Part shown: piece after piece, positions 38,149 to 47,527 of the stretch
Position numbering within the stretch: position 1 is the first letter of the stretch
Layout: each line of letters opens with the position of its first letter
Translations under genes and position numbers: made by a program
The notes under the pieces: model-generated
What the model saw: only the letters and a program-made list of their open reading frames with translations
Databases searched by the model: none
What the model was told of the DNA's origin: nothing
Origin: Alkalidesulfovibrio alkalitolerans DSM 16529
Lineage (GTDB): Bacteria > Desulfobacterota > Desulfovibrionia > Desulfovibrionales > Desulfovibrionaceae
Direction: 5' to 3'
Length of the DNA: 64,000 bases
Assembly: GCF_000422245.1 (NCBI RefSeq)
Contig: NZ_ATHI01000031.1
Span: forward strand, 218,011-282,010

Positions 38149-39165
38149 ATGCCCGAAGTCAACGTAACGGAACATCTGTTGCTCAATCAGAAGAAAATGC
38201 CCGTTGCCCGCGGGCAGTTCACACATCTTCTGAACCAGCTCATTCTGTCCTTCAAGATCATCTCCCGTGAAGTCACCAAAGCCGGACTCGTCGACGTGCT
38301 CGGCTTTACCGGCGAAGTCAATGTGCAGGGAGAAGAGGTCAAGAAACTCGACGAATACGCGAACAACGTGCTCATCCACCGCATGTCGCGCGCGGGCGTG
38401 ATCTGCGCCATGTCATCCGAGGAGAACGAAGGCATCATCGATATCCCCGAGGGATTTCCCCGCGGCGACTACGTTTTGATCTTCGACCCTCTGGATGGTT
38501 CGTCCAACATCGAAGCGAACATCAACATCGGAACCATTTTTTCGGTGTATCGTCGTCTCTCCGCGTCCGACCAACCCACGAGCATCGAGGACGTCCTACA
38601 GCCCGGCGTTGAACAGGTGGCCGCCGGATACTGCCTGTACGGCTCCTCGACCATGATGGTCCTGACCACGGGAAGCGGTGTGCATGGTTTCACCCTCGAC
38701 CCAAGCGTTGGCGAATTCCTGCTGTCGCATCCAGACATCAAGATCCCGGAGCGTGGCGGCATCTACAGTATCAACGAGGGCTACACCACCTACTGGGACG
38801 GGGCCACCAGGGAGGTCGTCGAGTTCTTCAAGGACCCGGAAGGCAATGGGAGCGGCGCGCCCTACAGTTCGCGCTACATCGGGTCTCTTGTGGCCGACTT
38901 CCATCGCACGCTTTTGTATGGCGGCATATTCCTTTACCCGGCCGATATGCGAGATCCCAAAAAGCCCAAGGGGAAACTACGCCTGATGTCTGAGGCGAAC
39001 CCGCTTTCCTTCGTGGTGGAGCAGGCCTGGGGACTTGCGACCGACGGCGTGAACCGCATCCTGGACATCGCTCCCACCGATCTGCACCAGCGGGTACCGC
39101 TGGTCATCGGTTCGCCGTACGAAGTAGAGAAGGTCCGGGATATCTACCGCAAACACGGGTACTGA
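38149..39165 (+). CDS. fbp: Class 1 fructose-1,6-bisphosphatase
   Basis: Hydrolyses fructose-1,6-bisphosphate to fructose-6-phosphate in gluconeogenesis. The 338-residue protein has the metal and substrate signatures [17 protein letters not shown] and [14 protein letters not shown], with the class 1 fold and length. ATG 38149 has TGGAGG upstream; the longer frame from 37951 is a shadow of the lipoprotein gene. Its TGA overlaps the tsaD ATG by one base. Together with the PEP synthase and pyruvate carboxylase genes in the window it fits gluconeogenesis from pyruvate. Confidence 0.96.
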   Translation: MPEVNVTEHLLLNQKKMPVARGQFTHLLNQLILSFKIISREVTKAGLVDVLGFTGEVNVQGEEVKKLDEYANNVLIHRMSRAGVICAMSSEENEGIIDIPEGFPRGDYVLIFDPLDGSSNIEANINIGTIFSVYRRLSASDQPTSIEDVLQPGVEQVAAGYCLYGSSTMMVLTTGSGVHGFTLDPSVGEFLLSHPDIKIPERGGIYSINEGYTTYWDGATREVVEFFKDPEGNGSGAPYSSRYIGSLVADFHRTLLYGGIFLYPADMRDPKKPKGKLRLMSEANPLSFVVEQAWGLATDGVNRILDIAPTDLHQRVPLVIGSPYEVEKVRDIYRKHGY

Positions 39166-40253
39166 TGCCGATTCTCGGAATCGAGACCTCCTGCGACGAA
39201 ACCGGACTGGCAGTTGTGGAACGGGGGAGGGTGCTGGCCGAACGGCTGGCCTCTCAGGCAGACCTGCACTCCCTGTTCGGCGGCGTGGTGCCCGAACTGG
39301 CCTCGCGTGAGCATCAGCGCATCATTGCGCCGCTTTTCGGCGCGCTCTTGAACGACGCAGGGCTTTCAGTCCGGGATCTGAATGGCGTCGCGGTGGCGCG
39401 CGGGCCTGGCCTCATGGGCAGTCTGCTCGTCGGAATCGGGTTCGCCAAGGGTTTGTGCTGCGCCACTGGCCTGTCGCTCGTCGGCGTGAACCATCTGCAC
39501 GCCCATCTTCTCGCCGCGGACATGGAGCAGCGTATCGAGTGGCCCGCGCTTGGCCTGCTCGTTTCGGGCGGCCACACCCACCTGTATCGCATGCGTTCGC
39601 CCACCTCCTTTGACCTCATTGGCCGGACGCTCGACGACGCGGCCGGCGAGGCGTTCGACAAGGCGGCCAAAATCTGCAACCTGCCCTATCCCGGTGGCAG
39701 CCATGTTGATGCCCTGTCCAGGGGGCATGCGCCCGATCCAAAGCTCTTCCCGAGGCCGTATACGGACAACGACAACCTCGATTTCAGCTTCAGCGGACTG
39801 AAGACTGCATTCGGCCAGTTGGTTGCCAAGCGCCCGCACCTGAGGCTCGCGCGACTCGCCCTGGACGACCGCGACATCGGAGCCCGGCTGCCTGGAGACG
39901 TGCGCGAGGAACTAGGCATGGTCCTCGCCTCGCTCAGCCTGGCAGTGGCCGAGACGCTGACGATCAAGACCGCGCGGGCGCTCGATACCTTTTCGGATGC
40001 GAAATGCCTGGTTCTCGCGGGCGGAGTGGCGGCAAACACCATGCTCCGTGAGAACATGGCCGCGCTGGCCGCGTCACGCGGCTTGGCGCTTGTTGCGCCG
40101 AGCCCTCGCCTGTGTACTGACAATGCGGCAATGATAGGGTATGCTGGAGAAATATTTCTGGCTTCGGGGTTACGCCACGATTTGTCACTCGATGCAGTGC
40201 CTCGAGGCAGGATCGTTCCCGAGGACTGGGTCGGCGGAAACTGCCCTGCGTGA
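39165..40253 (+). CDS. tsaD: tRNA N6-adenosine threonylcarbamoyltransferase
   Basis: Transfers threonylcarbamoyl to A37 of ANN-decoding tRNAs with TsaB and TsaE. The 362-residue protein has the ASKHA-type start LGIETSCDETGLAVVE, the iron-binding histidines in NHLHAHLLA, the SGGHTHLY segment and LVLAGGVAANTMLRE. The ATG overlaps the fbp stop. TsaB and TsaE are not in the window. Confidence 0.97.
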   Translation: MPILGIETSCDETGLAVVERGRVLAERLASQADLHSLFGGVVPELASREHQRIIAPLFGALLNDAGLSVRDLNGVAVARGPGLMGSLLVGIGFAKGLCCATGLSLVGVNHLHAHLLAADMEQRIEWPALGLLVSGGHTHLYRMRSPTSFDLIGRTLDDAAGEAFDKAAKICNLPYPGGSHVDALSRGHAPDPKLFPRPYTDNDNLDFSFSGLKTAFGQLVAKRPHLRLARLALDDRDIGARLPGDVREELGMVLASLSLAVAETLTIKTARALDTFSDAKCLVLAGGVAANTMLRENMAALAASRGLALVAPSPRLCTDNAAMIGYAGEIFLASGLRHDLSLDAVPRGRIVPEDWVGGNCPA

Positions 40254-40287
40254 TTGATGGGCGGGCCTTCGGGGTGCCCGATTCCGG

Positions 40288-40314
40288 TTGACAAGGGGTA
40301 TGCGGGCTTATAGT
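40288..40314 (+). promoter_or_regulatory. Candidate sigma-70 promoter for trxA-trxB
   Basis: A perfect TTGACA (40288-40293) is followed after 15 bases by TATAGT (40309-40314), a slightly short spacing. It lies about 110 bases upstream of trxA in the 171-bp tsaD-trxA gap and the region has no other good pair. Confidence 0.45.
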
Positions 40315-40424
40315 TTATGCTCATTGTTCCTTTCGATGCGCCAACCATGCGGGTGATGATCCCATTCACCGCGAAAGGAACGGACAACCGAACATCAAGG
40401 CCATAAGGCGAAAAGGAGTGTGTG

Positions 40425-40745
40425 ATGGCTATTCAGGTGACCGACAGCAACTTCGAGGCCGAAGTGCTGCAGTGCGACCTCCCCGTGCTGGTGGACTTCT
40501 GGGCGCCTTGGTGCGGCCCTTGCCGGGCTCTTGGGCCGGTCATCGAGGAACTGGCCGGCGAATACACCGGACAGGTCAAGATCACCAAGATGAACGTTGA
40601 CGAAAACCCCAACACCCCCAGCAAGTATGGTATCCGCGCCATCCCGACCCTGATCCTTTTCAAGGGCGGCGAGGTTCTGGATCAGGTCACCGGGGCTGTC
40701 TCCAAGTCCAGCATCAAGGAAATGATCAGCCAGAAAGCGCTGTAA
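40425..40745 (+). CDS. trxA: Thioredoxin
   Basis: Cytoplasmic disulfide reductase, 106 residues, with the classical WCGPC active site (C30, C33), the cis-proline AIPTLILFKGG and full family length. The ATG at 40425 follows an AAGGAG; a GTG three bases earlier would add one residue. Its partner thioredoxin reductase begins 4 bp after its stop, so the two probably form a transcription unit. Confidence 0.97.
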   Translation: MAIQVTDSNFEAEVLQCDLPVLVDFWAPWCGPCRALGPVIEELAGEYTGQVKITKMNVDENPNTPSKYGIRAIPTLILFKGGEVLDQVTGAVSKSSIKEMISQKAL

Positions 40746-40749
40746 TGTT

Positions 40750-41682
40750 ATGAAAACATTCGATGTCGTTGTGATCGGTGGCGGGCCGGCCGGATTGACG
40801 GCCGCACTGTATCTGCTGCGCTCCGAGGTCAGGCTGGCCTTCGTGGAGAAGCTCTCCCCCGGAGGCCAGATGCTCCTCACCGAACGCATCGACAACTATC
40901 CCGGTTTTCCTGAGGGGATAGTCGCTTATGAGCTTGCGGATCTCATGGCCGCCCAGGTTAAGGCCTGGGAGAACAGCCAGTTCGAGCGCTTCAACGACGA
41001 AGTCCGGGCCATCGAAACCGGGGATGAGATGCACAAGGTCCGAATCGGCGATGAATGGATCGTTGCAAAGGCCGTAGTCATCTGTACCGGAGCGCAGTAT
41101 CGTCGTTTGGGACTTCCCGGCGAGCGCGAGCTTACAGGCCGGGGTGTCTCCTATTGCGCCCTGTGCGATGGAAACTTTTTCAGGGACAAGGTCGTGGCCG
41201 TCATCGGCGGCGGTAATTCGGCCCTGGAGGAGGCGCTGTACCTCACGCGTCTGGTCAAAAAGCTTTATCTCATCCATCGCCGGGACGATTTCAGGGGCGC
41301 CAAGTGCTACCAGGACAGGTGCTTCGTCCATCCCAAGATGGAGGTTCTGCGCAGCACCATCGTCACGCGAGTCATCGGCGAGTCCGAGGTGACGGGGATA
41401 ACGGTCAAGGATGTCAAGTCCGGCAAGGAACGCGACATTGATGTCGATGGCGTGTTTGTCTTCGTCGGGTTCGAGCCCCAGGACTCCTTCCTTCCCGATA
41501 ACCTCAAAACGGACGGCAGGGGCTTCGTGGTCACCGACACCGAAATGTGTACCAATGTTCCCGGCATTTTCGCAGCCGGAGACATCCGCTCCAAAAATTG
41601 CCGTCAGGTGGCCTCGGCCGTCGGCGACGGCGCCGTGGCGGCCAACAGCGCCGTCTCCTACCTTGAAAGCCATGCAAAATAG
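40750..41682 (+). CDS. trxB: Thioredoxin-disulfide reductase
   Basis: FAD and NADPH-dependent reductase of thioredoxin. The 310-residue protein has the FAD-binding GGGPAGLTAALYL, the redox pair YCALCDG (C136, C139; usual form is CATC, here the middle residues are Ala-Leu), the NADPH-binding GGGNSALEEALYLT and the C-terminal GVFAAGDIRSK-like FAD segment. The bamD start overlaps its stop by 11 bp. Confidence 0.96.
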   Translation: MKTFDVVVIGGGPAGLTAALYLLRSEVRLAFVEKLSPGGQMLLTERIDNYPGFPEGIVAYELADLMAAQVKAWENSQFERFNDEVRAIETGDEMHKVRIGDEWIVAKAVVICTGAQYRRLGLPGERELTGRGVSYCALCDGNFFRDKVVAVIGGGNSALEEALYLTRLVKKLYLIHRRDDFRGAKCYQDRCFVHPKMEVLRSTIVTRVIGESEVTGITVKDVKSGKERDIDVDGVFVFVGFEPQDSFLPDNLKTDGRGFVVTDTEMCTNVPGIFAAGDIRSKNCRQVASAVGDGAVAANSAVSYLESHAK

Positions 41683-42409
41683 ACATCTTCCTTGGGTGAC
41701 CGCGTTCATTCTCGTGGTCACCCTTTTTTCGTCCGGCTGTGCGCTCATCGACCGTTACTTCATGGAACCGCCGGAAGACACGGCCCAGGAACTCTTCGAG
41801 GCCGGAAACGACGCCATGCAGGATAGAAAGTACGCCGACGCGGCCGAGTACTTTCAGAAGCTGAAGGACCGTTATCCGTTCAGTCCGTATACCTTGCAGG
41901 CCGAACTTTCCCTTGGAGACGCCTGGTTTCTGGCGGAACGTTATCCCGAAGCTGCCGCTGCGTACCGGGAGTTCGAGGCGTTGCATCCGCGCAACGACAA
42001 CATCCCCTACGTGCTTTTTCAGATCGGAGTGAGCAGTTACAGCCAATTCGTATCCATCGACCGGCCTCAGACCACGATTAGCGAGGCCCTCGAGTATTTC
42101 TACAGGCTCAAGGAAGAATACCCGGACAGCCGGTACGCCCGAGAGTCTGACTACTACATCGCCAAATGTCGTCGTTTTCTGGCGGATCATGAATTGTACG
42201 TCGCCGATTTCTATTGGAAGAGAAGCCTTTGGGGAGCGGCCTGGAACCGGTATCAATTCGTTCTCGACAATTTCCAGGATCTGCCGGAGGTCATGGAGTA
42301 CGCCGAGAAGATGGCGCAGCTTTCCTATTTCGAATACCAGAAAACCCGCTCCGAGGAAGAGCGCGCCAAGGAACACGGCAGTTGGCGCCAGTGGTTCGAC
42401 TGGCTCTAG
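41672..42409 (+). CDS. bamD: Outer membrane protein assembly factor BamD
   Basis: Lipoprotein of the BAM complex that folds outer membrane beta-barrels. The 245-residue precursor has a signal with lipobox LFSSGCA and then five TPR-like repeats: ALIDRYFMEPPEDTAQELFE, AEYFQKLKDRYPFSPYTLQA and AAAYREFEALHP. It overlaps trxB by 11 bp. Length matches BamD. Confidence 0.9.
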   Translation: MQNRHLPWVTAFILVVTLFSSGCALIDRYFMEPPEDTAQELFEAGNDAMQDRKYADAAEYFQKLKDRYPFSPYTLQAELSLGDAWFLAERYPEAAAAYREFEALHPRNDNIPYVLFQIGVSSYSQFVSIDRPQTTISEALEYFYRLKEEYPDSRYARESDYYIAKCRRFLADHELYVADFYWKRSLWGAAWNRYQFVLDNFQDLPEVMEYAEKMAQLSYFEYQKTRSEEERAKEHGSWRQWFDWL

Positions 42410-42467
42410 CGGGCCCTGCGCGAGCGAACGAGCGGGCGCATTGACCGTCGGGGGCCGCCTTTTTTGC

Positions 42468-43337
42468 ATGGAAACATCCAGACCACTCTTCCCACTGCCC
42501 GCGAGGCGCAGGGTTCCGGACAGCGCATTTGCCCGTGCTTATGAGGCTGTCGATGACTCGTGCATGGCGGCGCTCAAAACCGCCATCGCTGGACTTTTCG
42601 CCATGTATCCACCGAGGCCGGGAGATGCGCAAAAGCCCCGCCGTCAGGAATGGTCTCTTGGCTGGCTGGATGCTTCTTTCAAGGAAACCCCACTCGATTT
42701 CGTCATTTTTCTTTTGCCGGATTCACCCATTTCGCCGTTGAAGCTTCTGGCGGCTCTCGTCCCGGCGCGCACCTCGGGCGTCCGACAGGTCATTGTCGTA
42801 CGGCGCGAGGCAGCTAAATGGGAGGACGAGGTGCTCGTGGCGCTCGAACTGGCGGGGCAGGAAGCCGTCCATGTTTGCGACGACAGCATGGAGACCAGGA
42901 TCGCCAAATCCCTTGGCGCTTCGAAAAGTTTGGGCGTCGTCGTGGACATGGCGGGGGATTGGGCCGGTTTTGCCCAAACGCCTGCTGTCCGGTGTGTGCG
43001 CCTTGCCCAGGCGGCTCCTCTCGGTGTTTTCTATGAGGGCCCCGAAGAGTTCGCTCTTCGCATGATTTCTCGGCTGCACCCCGATTCTGGGATTACGGTT
43101 TGGAATGCCCCGCGGAAAGTCAGAGGGATGCGGCATCGGTCGGGCGATTTCGAGACCTTTCTTACGCAGCCCTACGCTGCGGCTTTCGTTCCCTGCCATC
43201 TCAGGGAATGTGCCGCATCCCGTTTTCCGCTGACGCTCTGCCCTGGGGCCGAGACGTTTTGGTGGTGGCCTCGTCTGCTTCCCGCCGATTTTTCCGCATG
43301 CCGTCTTAGCCTGCTTTCGGGAGGGCGTGATGGCTAA
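42468..43337 (+). CDS. Hypothetical protein, possibly degenerate HisD-like
   Basis: A 289-residue soluble protein with no signal or membrane segment. A stretch at about residues 82-150 (PLKLLAALVPARTSGVRQVI, VALELAGQEAV) resembles the segment of histidinol dehydrogenase containing PAKVAGV and VLAAAxLAG. The zinc and catalytic residues typical of HisD (for example the GPSE-type motif) are not seen, and it is about 140 residues shorter than HisD. It might be a non-enzymatic relative or coincidence. Its end overlaps the EF-G start by 8 bp, so it is probably cotranscribed with that gene. Confidence 0.55.
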   Translation: METSRPLFPLPARRRVPDSAFARAYEAVDDSCMAALKTAIAGLFAMYPPRPGDAQKPRRQEWSLGWLDASFKETPLDFVIFLLPDSPISPLKLLAALVPARTSGVRQVIVVRREAAKWEDEVLVALELAGQEAVHVCDDSMETRIAKSLGASKSLGVVVDMAGDWAGFAQTPAVRCVRLAQAAPLGVFYEGPEEFALRMISRLHPDSGITVWNAPRKVRGMRHRSGDFETFLTQPYAAAFVPCHLRECAASRFPLTLCPGAETFWWWPRLLPADFSACRLSLLSGGRDG

Positions 43338-45369
43338 GGCGAAGCGCGATCCAGCCGCCACGCTGCGCAACATCGGCATCATCGCCCATATCGACGCGGG
43401 CAAGACCACCCTCACGGAGAGGATCCTGTACTACACGGGCCGCATCCACCGGATGGGGGAGGTCCATGACGGGGCTGCGACAATGGACTTCATGCCCGAG
43501 GAACAGGAGCGCGGGATCACCATCTCCTCGGCCTGCACCCATTGCAAGTGGGGCGACACGCGCATCAACATCATCGACACGCCCGGACATGTGGATTTCA
43601 CTATCGAAGTCGCGCGCAGCCTCAGGGTGCTCGATGGAGCCGTTGGCGTGTTCTGCGGCGTGGCGGGAGTGGAGCCGCAAAGCGAGATGGTGTGGCGGCA
43701 ATCCTTGGCGCACCATGTCGCCAAACTCGCCTTCATCAACAAAATGGACCGTCCCGGAGCTGACTTCGAGGCGGTGCTCACGGCCATGCGGGAGCGTCTC
43801 GACGCGCGTCCGCTGCCCCTGACGATCCCGGACGGGCAGGGACAGGAATTCGCGGGCGTTTTCGATCTTTTGCGACGCGAACACCTTTCTTTTTCGGCCG
43901 AGGACCAGGGAACCACCGTCATTCGCCGTCCTCTCGAAGCCGACGAATCAGAAATGGTCGAAAGCGTCCGGGAGCGGACCCTTGAAACTCTGGCCGAGGA
44001 AGACGACGCCTTCATGGAGATGTATCTTTCTGGCGAAGAACCTCCCTTGCGGGCAATCAATGAGGCCATCCGCCGTGCCACCCTGGCCGAGCGTCTTACG
44101 CCCGTCCTGTGCGGTTCGGCGCTTCGCAACGTCGGCGTGCAGCCATTGCTCGATGCCGTGCGTGACTATCTACCAAGTCCCCTTGACGTGCCTCCGGCCC
44201 ACGCGATGCGGCCTTCTGACCACAGTCGCATCGATCTCTCCTGCGATCCGGACGGTCCCCTGGCCTGCTTGGCCTTCAAAGTCAGTATGGAAACCGGCCG
44301 CAAGCACGTATTCTTACGCATTTATTCCGGAACGTTGAGCGAAGGGCAGGAAGTCTTCAATTCTACACAGGGGATGAATGAACGGGCCGCGAGGCTTTTT
44401 TGCATGCACGCCGGGCGCAAGGAAAAGATCGACACGGCCCAGGCGGGAGACATCGTCGCCGCGGCTGGGTTGCGCTTTGCGCACACCGGGGACACCTTGT
44501 GTCTTCGCGATAACCCACTCCTGCTCGATCGCATCGAGACCTACACCCCAGTCATATCGCTGGCCATCGAGCCAAGAAACGCCGATGAAGGAGACAAGCT
44601 TTCCGAGGCTCTGGGGCATTTCCTGATCGAAGACCCGACACTTTCCCTGGAACCGGACGCGGAGACCGGGCAGCTTATCCTTTCAGGTATGGGGGAACTG
44701 CATCTGGAAGTTGTCCTGGAACGCCTGCATCGGGAGTACAATCTCACTCCGCGTGCCGGAAAGCCCCAGGCAGTCTGCCAGGAGACTATCCGCAAACGAG
44801 CCGAGTTCGTGGCCGAGTTCGATCGCATGCTCGGCGACAAAGCCCACTACGGCAGTGTGCGCGTCTCAGTGGAACCGCGGGAACGCGGGGCGGGCAACGA
44901 TGTGATTTTCGCTTTCGCCCACGACGGATGGCCCGAAGCCATGGTCAACGCCGTGGACGACGGGCTGCGGGACGGCTTGCAGGGCGGGGTTCTGGGCTGG
45001 CCCGTGAGCGATGTGCTGGTGCGGGTGCTGGAGATGCAGGGGCGTGAGCGAGGAGCCACGGACGTTGGCATGCGCATGGCTGCGGCCATGGCGCTCAAAG
45101 GAGCGCTCAGAGAGGCCACTGCCGTGCTCCTGGAACCGCTCATGGCCGTGGAGATATCCGTGCCGGGCGAATTTGTCGGAGAGGTCGTCTCCCTGTTCGG
45201 CCAAAAGGGCGCCAAGATCGACAACATGTTCGACCGTCCCGGCCTCAAAGTCGTGCGGGCGCTGGCTCCGCTGTCCCATCTGTTCGGCTTTTCCACGGAT
45301 CTTCGCTCCGCCACCCAGGGCAGGGCGGGAATGACCATGCGTTTCGAGCGCTTCGACATCCTGAGCTGA
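43330..45369 (+). CDS. fusA: Elongation factor G, probable paralog
   Basis: Ribosomal translocase GTPase. The 679-residue protein has G1 AHIDAGKTTLT, switch II DTPGHVDF, G4 NKMDRPGADF and the following EF-G domains II-V, ending in the usual alpha-beta C-terminus. It is slightly shorter than standard EF-G (about 690-700) and is not in a str operon (no rpsL, rpsG or tuf nearby), which suggests a paralog of the EF-G2 type. The ATG at 43330 overlaps the upstream gene by 8 bp. Functional identity as the main factor cannot be settled here. Confidence 0.9.
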   Translation: MAKAKRDPAATLRNIGIIAHIDAGKTTLTERILYYTGRIHRMGEVHDGAATMDFMPEEQERGITISSACTHCKWGDTRINIIDTPGHVDFTIEVARSLRVLDGAVGVFCGVAGVEPQSEMVWRQSLAHHVAKLAFINKMDRPGADFEAVLTAMRERLDARPLPLTIPDGQGQEFAGVFDLLRREHLSFSAEDQGTTVIRRPLEADESEMVESVRERTLETLAEEDDAFMEMYLSGEEPPLRAINEAIRRATLAERLTPVLCGSALRNVGVQPLLDAVRDYLPSPLDVPPAHAMRPSDHSRIDLSCDPDGPLACLAFKVSMETGRKHVFLRIYSGTLSEGQEVFNSTQGMNERAARLFCMHAGRKEKIDTAQAGDIVAAAGLRFAHTGDTLCLRDNPLLLDRIETYTPVISLAIEPRNADEGDKLSEALGHFLIEDPTLSLEPDAETGQLILSGMGELHLEVVLERLHREYNLTPRAGKPQAVCQETIRKRAEFVAEFDRMLGDKAHYGSVRVSVEPRERGAGNDVIFAFAHDGWPEAMVNAVDDGLRDGLQGGVLGWPVSDVLVRVLEMQGRERGATDVGMRMAAAMALKGALREATAVLLEPLMAVEISVPGEFVGEVVSLFGQKGAKIDNMFDRPGLKVVRALAPLSHLFGFSTDLRSATQGRAGMTMRFERFDILS

Positions 45370-45370
45370 T

Positions 45371-45904
45371 ATGAGCGAGAACGGCAACGGGCGCGGAGCC
45401 CGGGGATTCCTGACGCGGCTTGTCCGCCAGTCGCGACTGTATTGGCTTAAGGTATTGCGCATCAAGGCCGAGCCCGAAGTCGTGGCGCGCGGCATCGCCT
45501 GCGGTGTTTTTGCTGCCTGGCTGCCCGTGGTGCCTGGCGTACCATTTCAGATCCTGGTCGCTATTGTGTCGTCCTTCATCCTGCGTGGCAGCAAAGTCGC
45601 AGCGTTTCTGGCCACCTGGATATCCAATCCTCTCAACTGGGTGTTCTTTTACTTCGTGACCTACAAAGTGGGCGGTTTTTTCTCCCCCTTCGAGCACCTC
45701 AGCATCCGGATCGAATCGTTCGACATGGAAGCCATCAAGCAACTCGCCAACGTCGGTTGGAGGGGACTTGTGGTGATGATAATCGGCGGCACTATTATCG
45801 GTATCCCAAGCGGCGTGGTCGCTTATTTCATCTCCCTGCCGCTCATTCGGGGCTACCGCAAGCGCCGTGCCTTGCGCCAGATGCGCAAGACGACCTCGTT
45901 GTGA
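45371..45904 (+). CDS. DUF2062 domain membrane protein
   Basis: A 177-residue inner membrane protein with about three hydrophobic segments and the DUF2062 pattern RGIACGVFAAWLPVVPGVPFQ, then WISNPLNWVFFYFVTYKVGG. The function of the family is unknown; members are often near glycosyltransferases or membrane proteins. It begins 1 bp after fusA and is cotranscribed with it. Confidence 0.85.
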   Translation: MSENGNGRGARGFLTRLVRQSRLYWLKVLRIKAEPEVVARGIACGVFAAWLPVVPGVPFQILVAIVSSFILRGSKVAAFLATWISNPLNWVFFYFVTYKVGGFFSPFEHLSIRIESFDMEAIKQLANVGWRGLVVMIIGGTIIGIPSGVVAYFISLPLIRGYRKRRALRQMRKTTSL

Positions 45905-46024
45905 GCCATTGCAAACAAGGATCGTGGCGAAAATAAGTGCTCCACGCCTTGCATTGACTCTTTGGGGCGGCTACTTTCCCATGGTTGGCAGACCAGAAAA
46001 AGACAAACCAGCGGGGACGATAGC

Positions 46025-47527
46025 ATGAAGGAACACAATGCCTTCTCCACCAGGCTGGTGGTCGTTTCGAATCGACTTCCAATTTCGCTCGCACAAGAGA
46101 AAGGAGCATGGACCGTAAAGCCCGGAGCCGGAGGTCTCGTGACTGCGCTTGCGCCCGTGCTCATGAACAGGGGAGGGCTTTGGATCGGCTGGGCGGGAGC
46201 AGCGGCCGGAGCCGACCTCAAGGGGCTCTTGACCGCCTTCTCCAAGGACGCGGGCTACGATCTGCACCCGGTCTTTCTCAGTGAGGAGGAGATCAAGGGG
46301 TATTATTTCGGTTTTTCCAACGAGATCATATGGCCCCTCTTTCACGATTTTCAGTCCCGGTGCAACTTCATGCCCCAATACTGGAACGCGTACCTGAATG
46401 TGAACCTTAAGTTCGCCGAGGTCACGGCACGCCACAGTCGCGATTCCGACTACATCTGGGTGCATGACTATCACTTGATGCATCTCGCCTTTATGCTGCG
46501 CAACATGGGGCTGGAGCGAAACTGCGGCTTTTTTCTGCACATTCCCTTCCCACCTCCCGACATTTTTCTCAAGCTCCCTTGGCGCGACAAGATTATACGC
46601 GCGCTCCTCGAATTCGATCTCGTCGGATTTCAGACCATGCGCGATCGCCGCAACTTCGTGGAGTGCACCGAGGCTCTTGTCCCGGAGGCAAAATTGAGTG
46701 GGCGGGGAAACATCGTGGCTATTTCGCTCAAAAGGCGTTCCATTAGGGCCGGATGTTTCCCCATAAGCATCGACTTCAACTCCTTTGCGGCCCTTGCGTC
46801 GTCCCCGGAGGTGGTCAAGGCCGCCGAGGAAATTCAGGAGGCCCTGCGGTACCGCAAGATCATTCTTGGCGTGGACCGTATGGACTATTCCAAGGGCATT
46901 CCTCAACGCCTTCAGGCGATCCGGCAATTATTCGTCAAATATCCTGACTTGCAGGAAAAGGTTACATTCGTTCAGATCGCCGTACCAAGCCGCGAGGAGA
47001 TTCCCGAATATTTCGCATTGAAAAACGAGATCGAACAACTCGTTGGAGAAATCAACGGGCAATTCACCCGGCCCGGCTGGATTCCCATACACTACCAATA
47101 CCGGAATTTGCCGCGTCGGGAGCTTATTGCCTACTACCGCGCCGCGGACATGGCGCTCGTCACCCCGCTCAGGGACGGGATGAATCTGGTCGCCAAGGAA
47201 TATTGCGCGGCGAACGTTACGGAAAGCGGCGTGCTCTTTCTTTCCGAATTCGCCGGAGCGGCCGCCCAACTTCAGAAGGTGGGGGCGATTCTCGTCAATC
47301 CCTACGATACGGAAGGGACGGCCAAGGCGATTCACCGGGCCTTCTACATGGATACGCGAGAGCGGCACTCTCGCATGGTCAAATTGAGAGACTCCGTGCG
47401 CAGAAACAACATCTATTGGTGGGTCGATTCCTTCCTTCAGGCGGCGTTCTCCCGTCATCTCGATGACTTTCCCCAGGAAACCGTGGATTTCCGCGCCTCC
47501 GTGGCCTTCGATCCGAATGGCAAGTGA
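46025..47527 (+). CDS. otsA: Alpha,alpha-trehalose-phosphate synthase (UDP-forming type)
   Basis: Glycosyltransferase family 20; joins glucose from a nucleotide sugar to glucose-6-phosphate. The 500-residue protein has the start LVVVSNRLPISL, the sugar-phosphate loop VKPGAGGLVTAL, WVHDYHLMHLA, GVDRMDYSKGIPQRL and RDGMNLVAKEY. Length is normal and there is no fused phosphatase; otsB is not nearby. The ATG at 46025 has GGGGA upstream; the 5 prime extension to 45962 is not family-like. Trehalose would serve as an osmolyte. Confidence 0.95.
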   Translation: MKEHNAFSTRLVVVSNRLPISLAQEKGAWTVKPGAGGLVTALAPVLMNRGGLWIGWAGAAAGADLKGLLTAFSKDAGYDLHPVFLSEEEIKGYYFGFSNEIIWPLFHDFQSRCNFMPQYWNAYLNVNLKFAEVTARHSRDSDYIWVHDYHLMHLAFMLRNMGLERNCGFFLHIPFPPPDIFLKLPWRDKIIRALLEFDLVGFQTMRDRRNFVECTEALVPEAKLSGRGNIVAISLKRRSIRAGCFPISIDFNSFAALASSPEVVKAAEEIQEALRYRKIILGVDRMDYSKGIPQRLQAIRQLFVKYPDLQEKVTFVQIAVPSREEIPEYFALKNEIEQLVGEINGQFTRPGWIPIHYQYRNLPRRELIAYYRAADMALVTPLRDGMNLVAKEYCAANVTESGVLFLSEFAGAAAQLQKVGAILVNPYDTEGTAKAIHRAFYMDTRERHSRMVKLRDSVRRNNIYWWVDSFLQAAFSRHLDDFPQETVDFRASVAFDPNGK

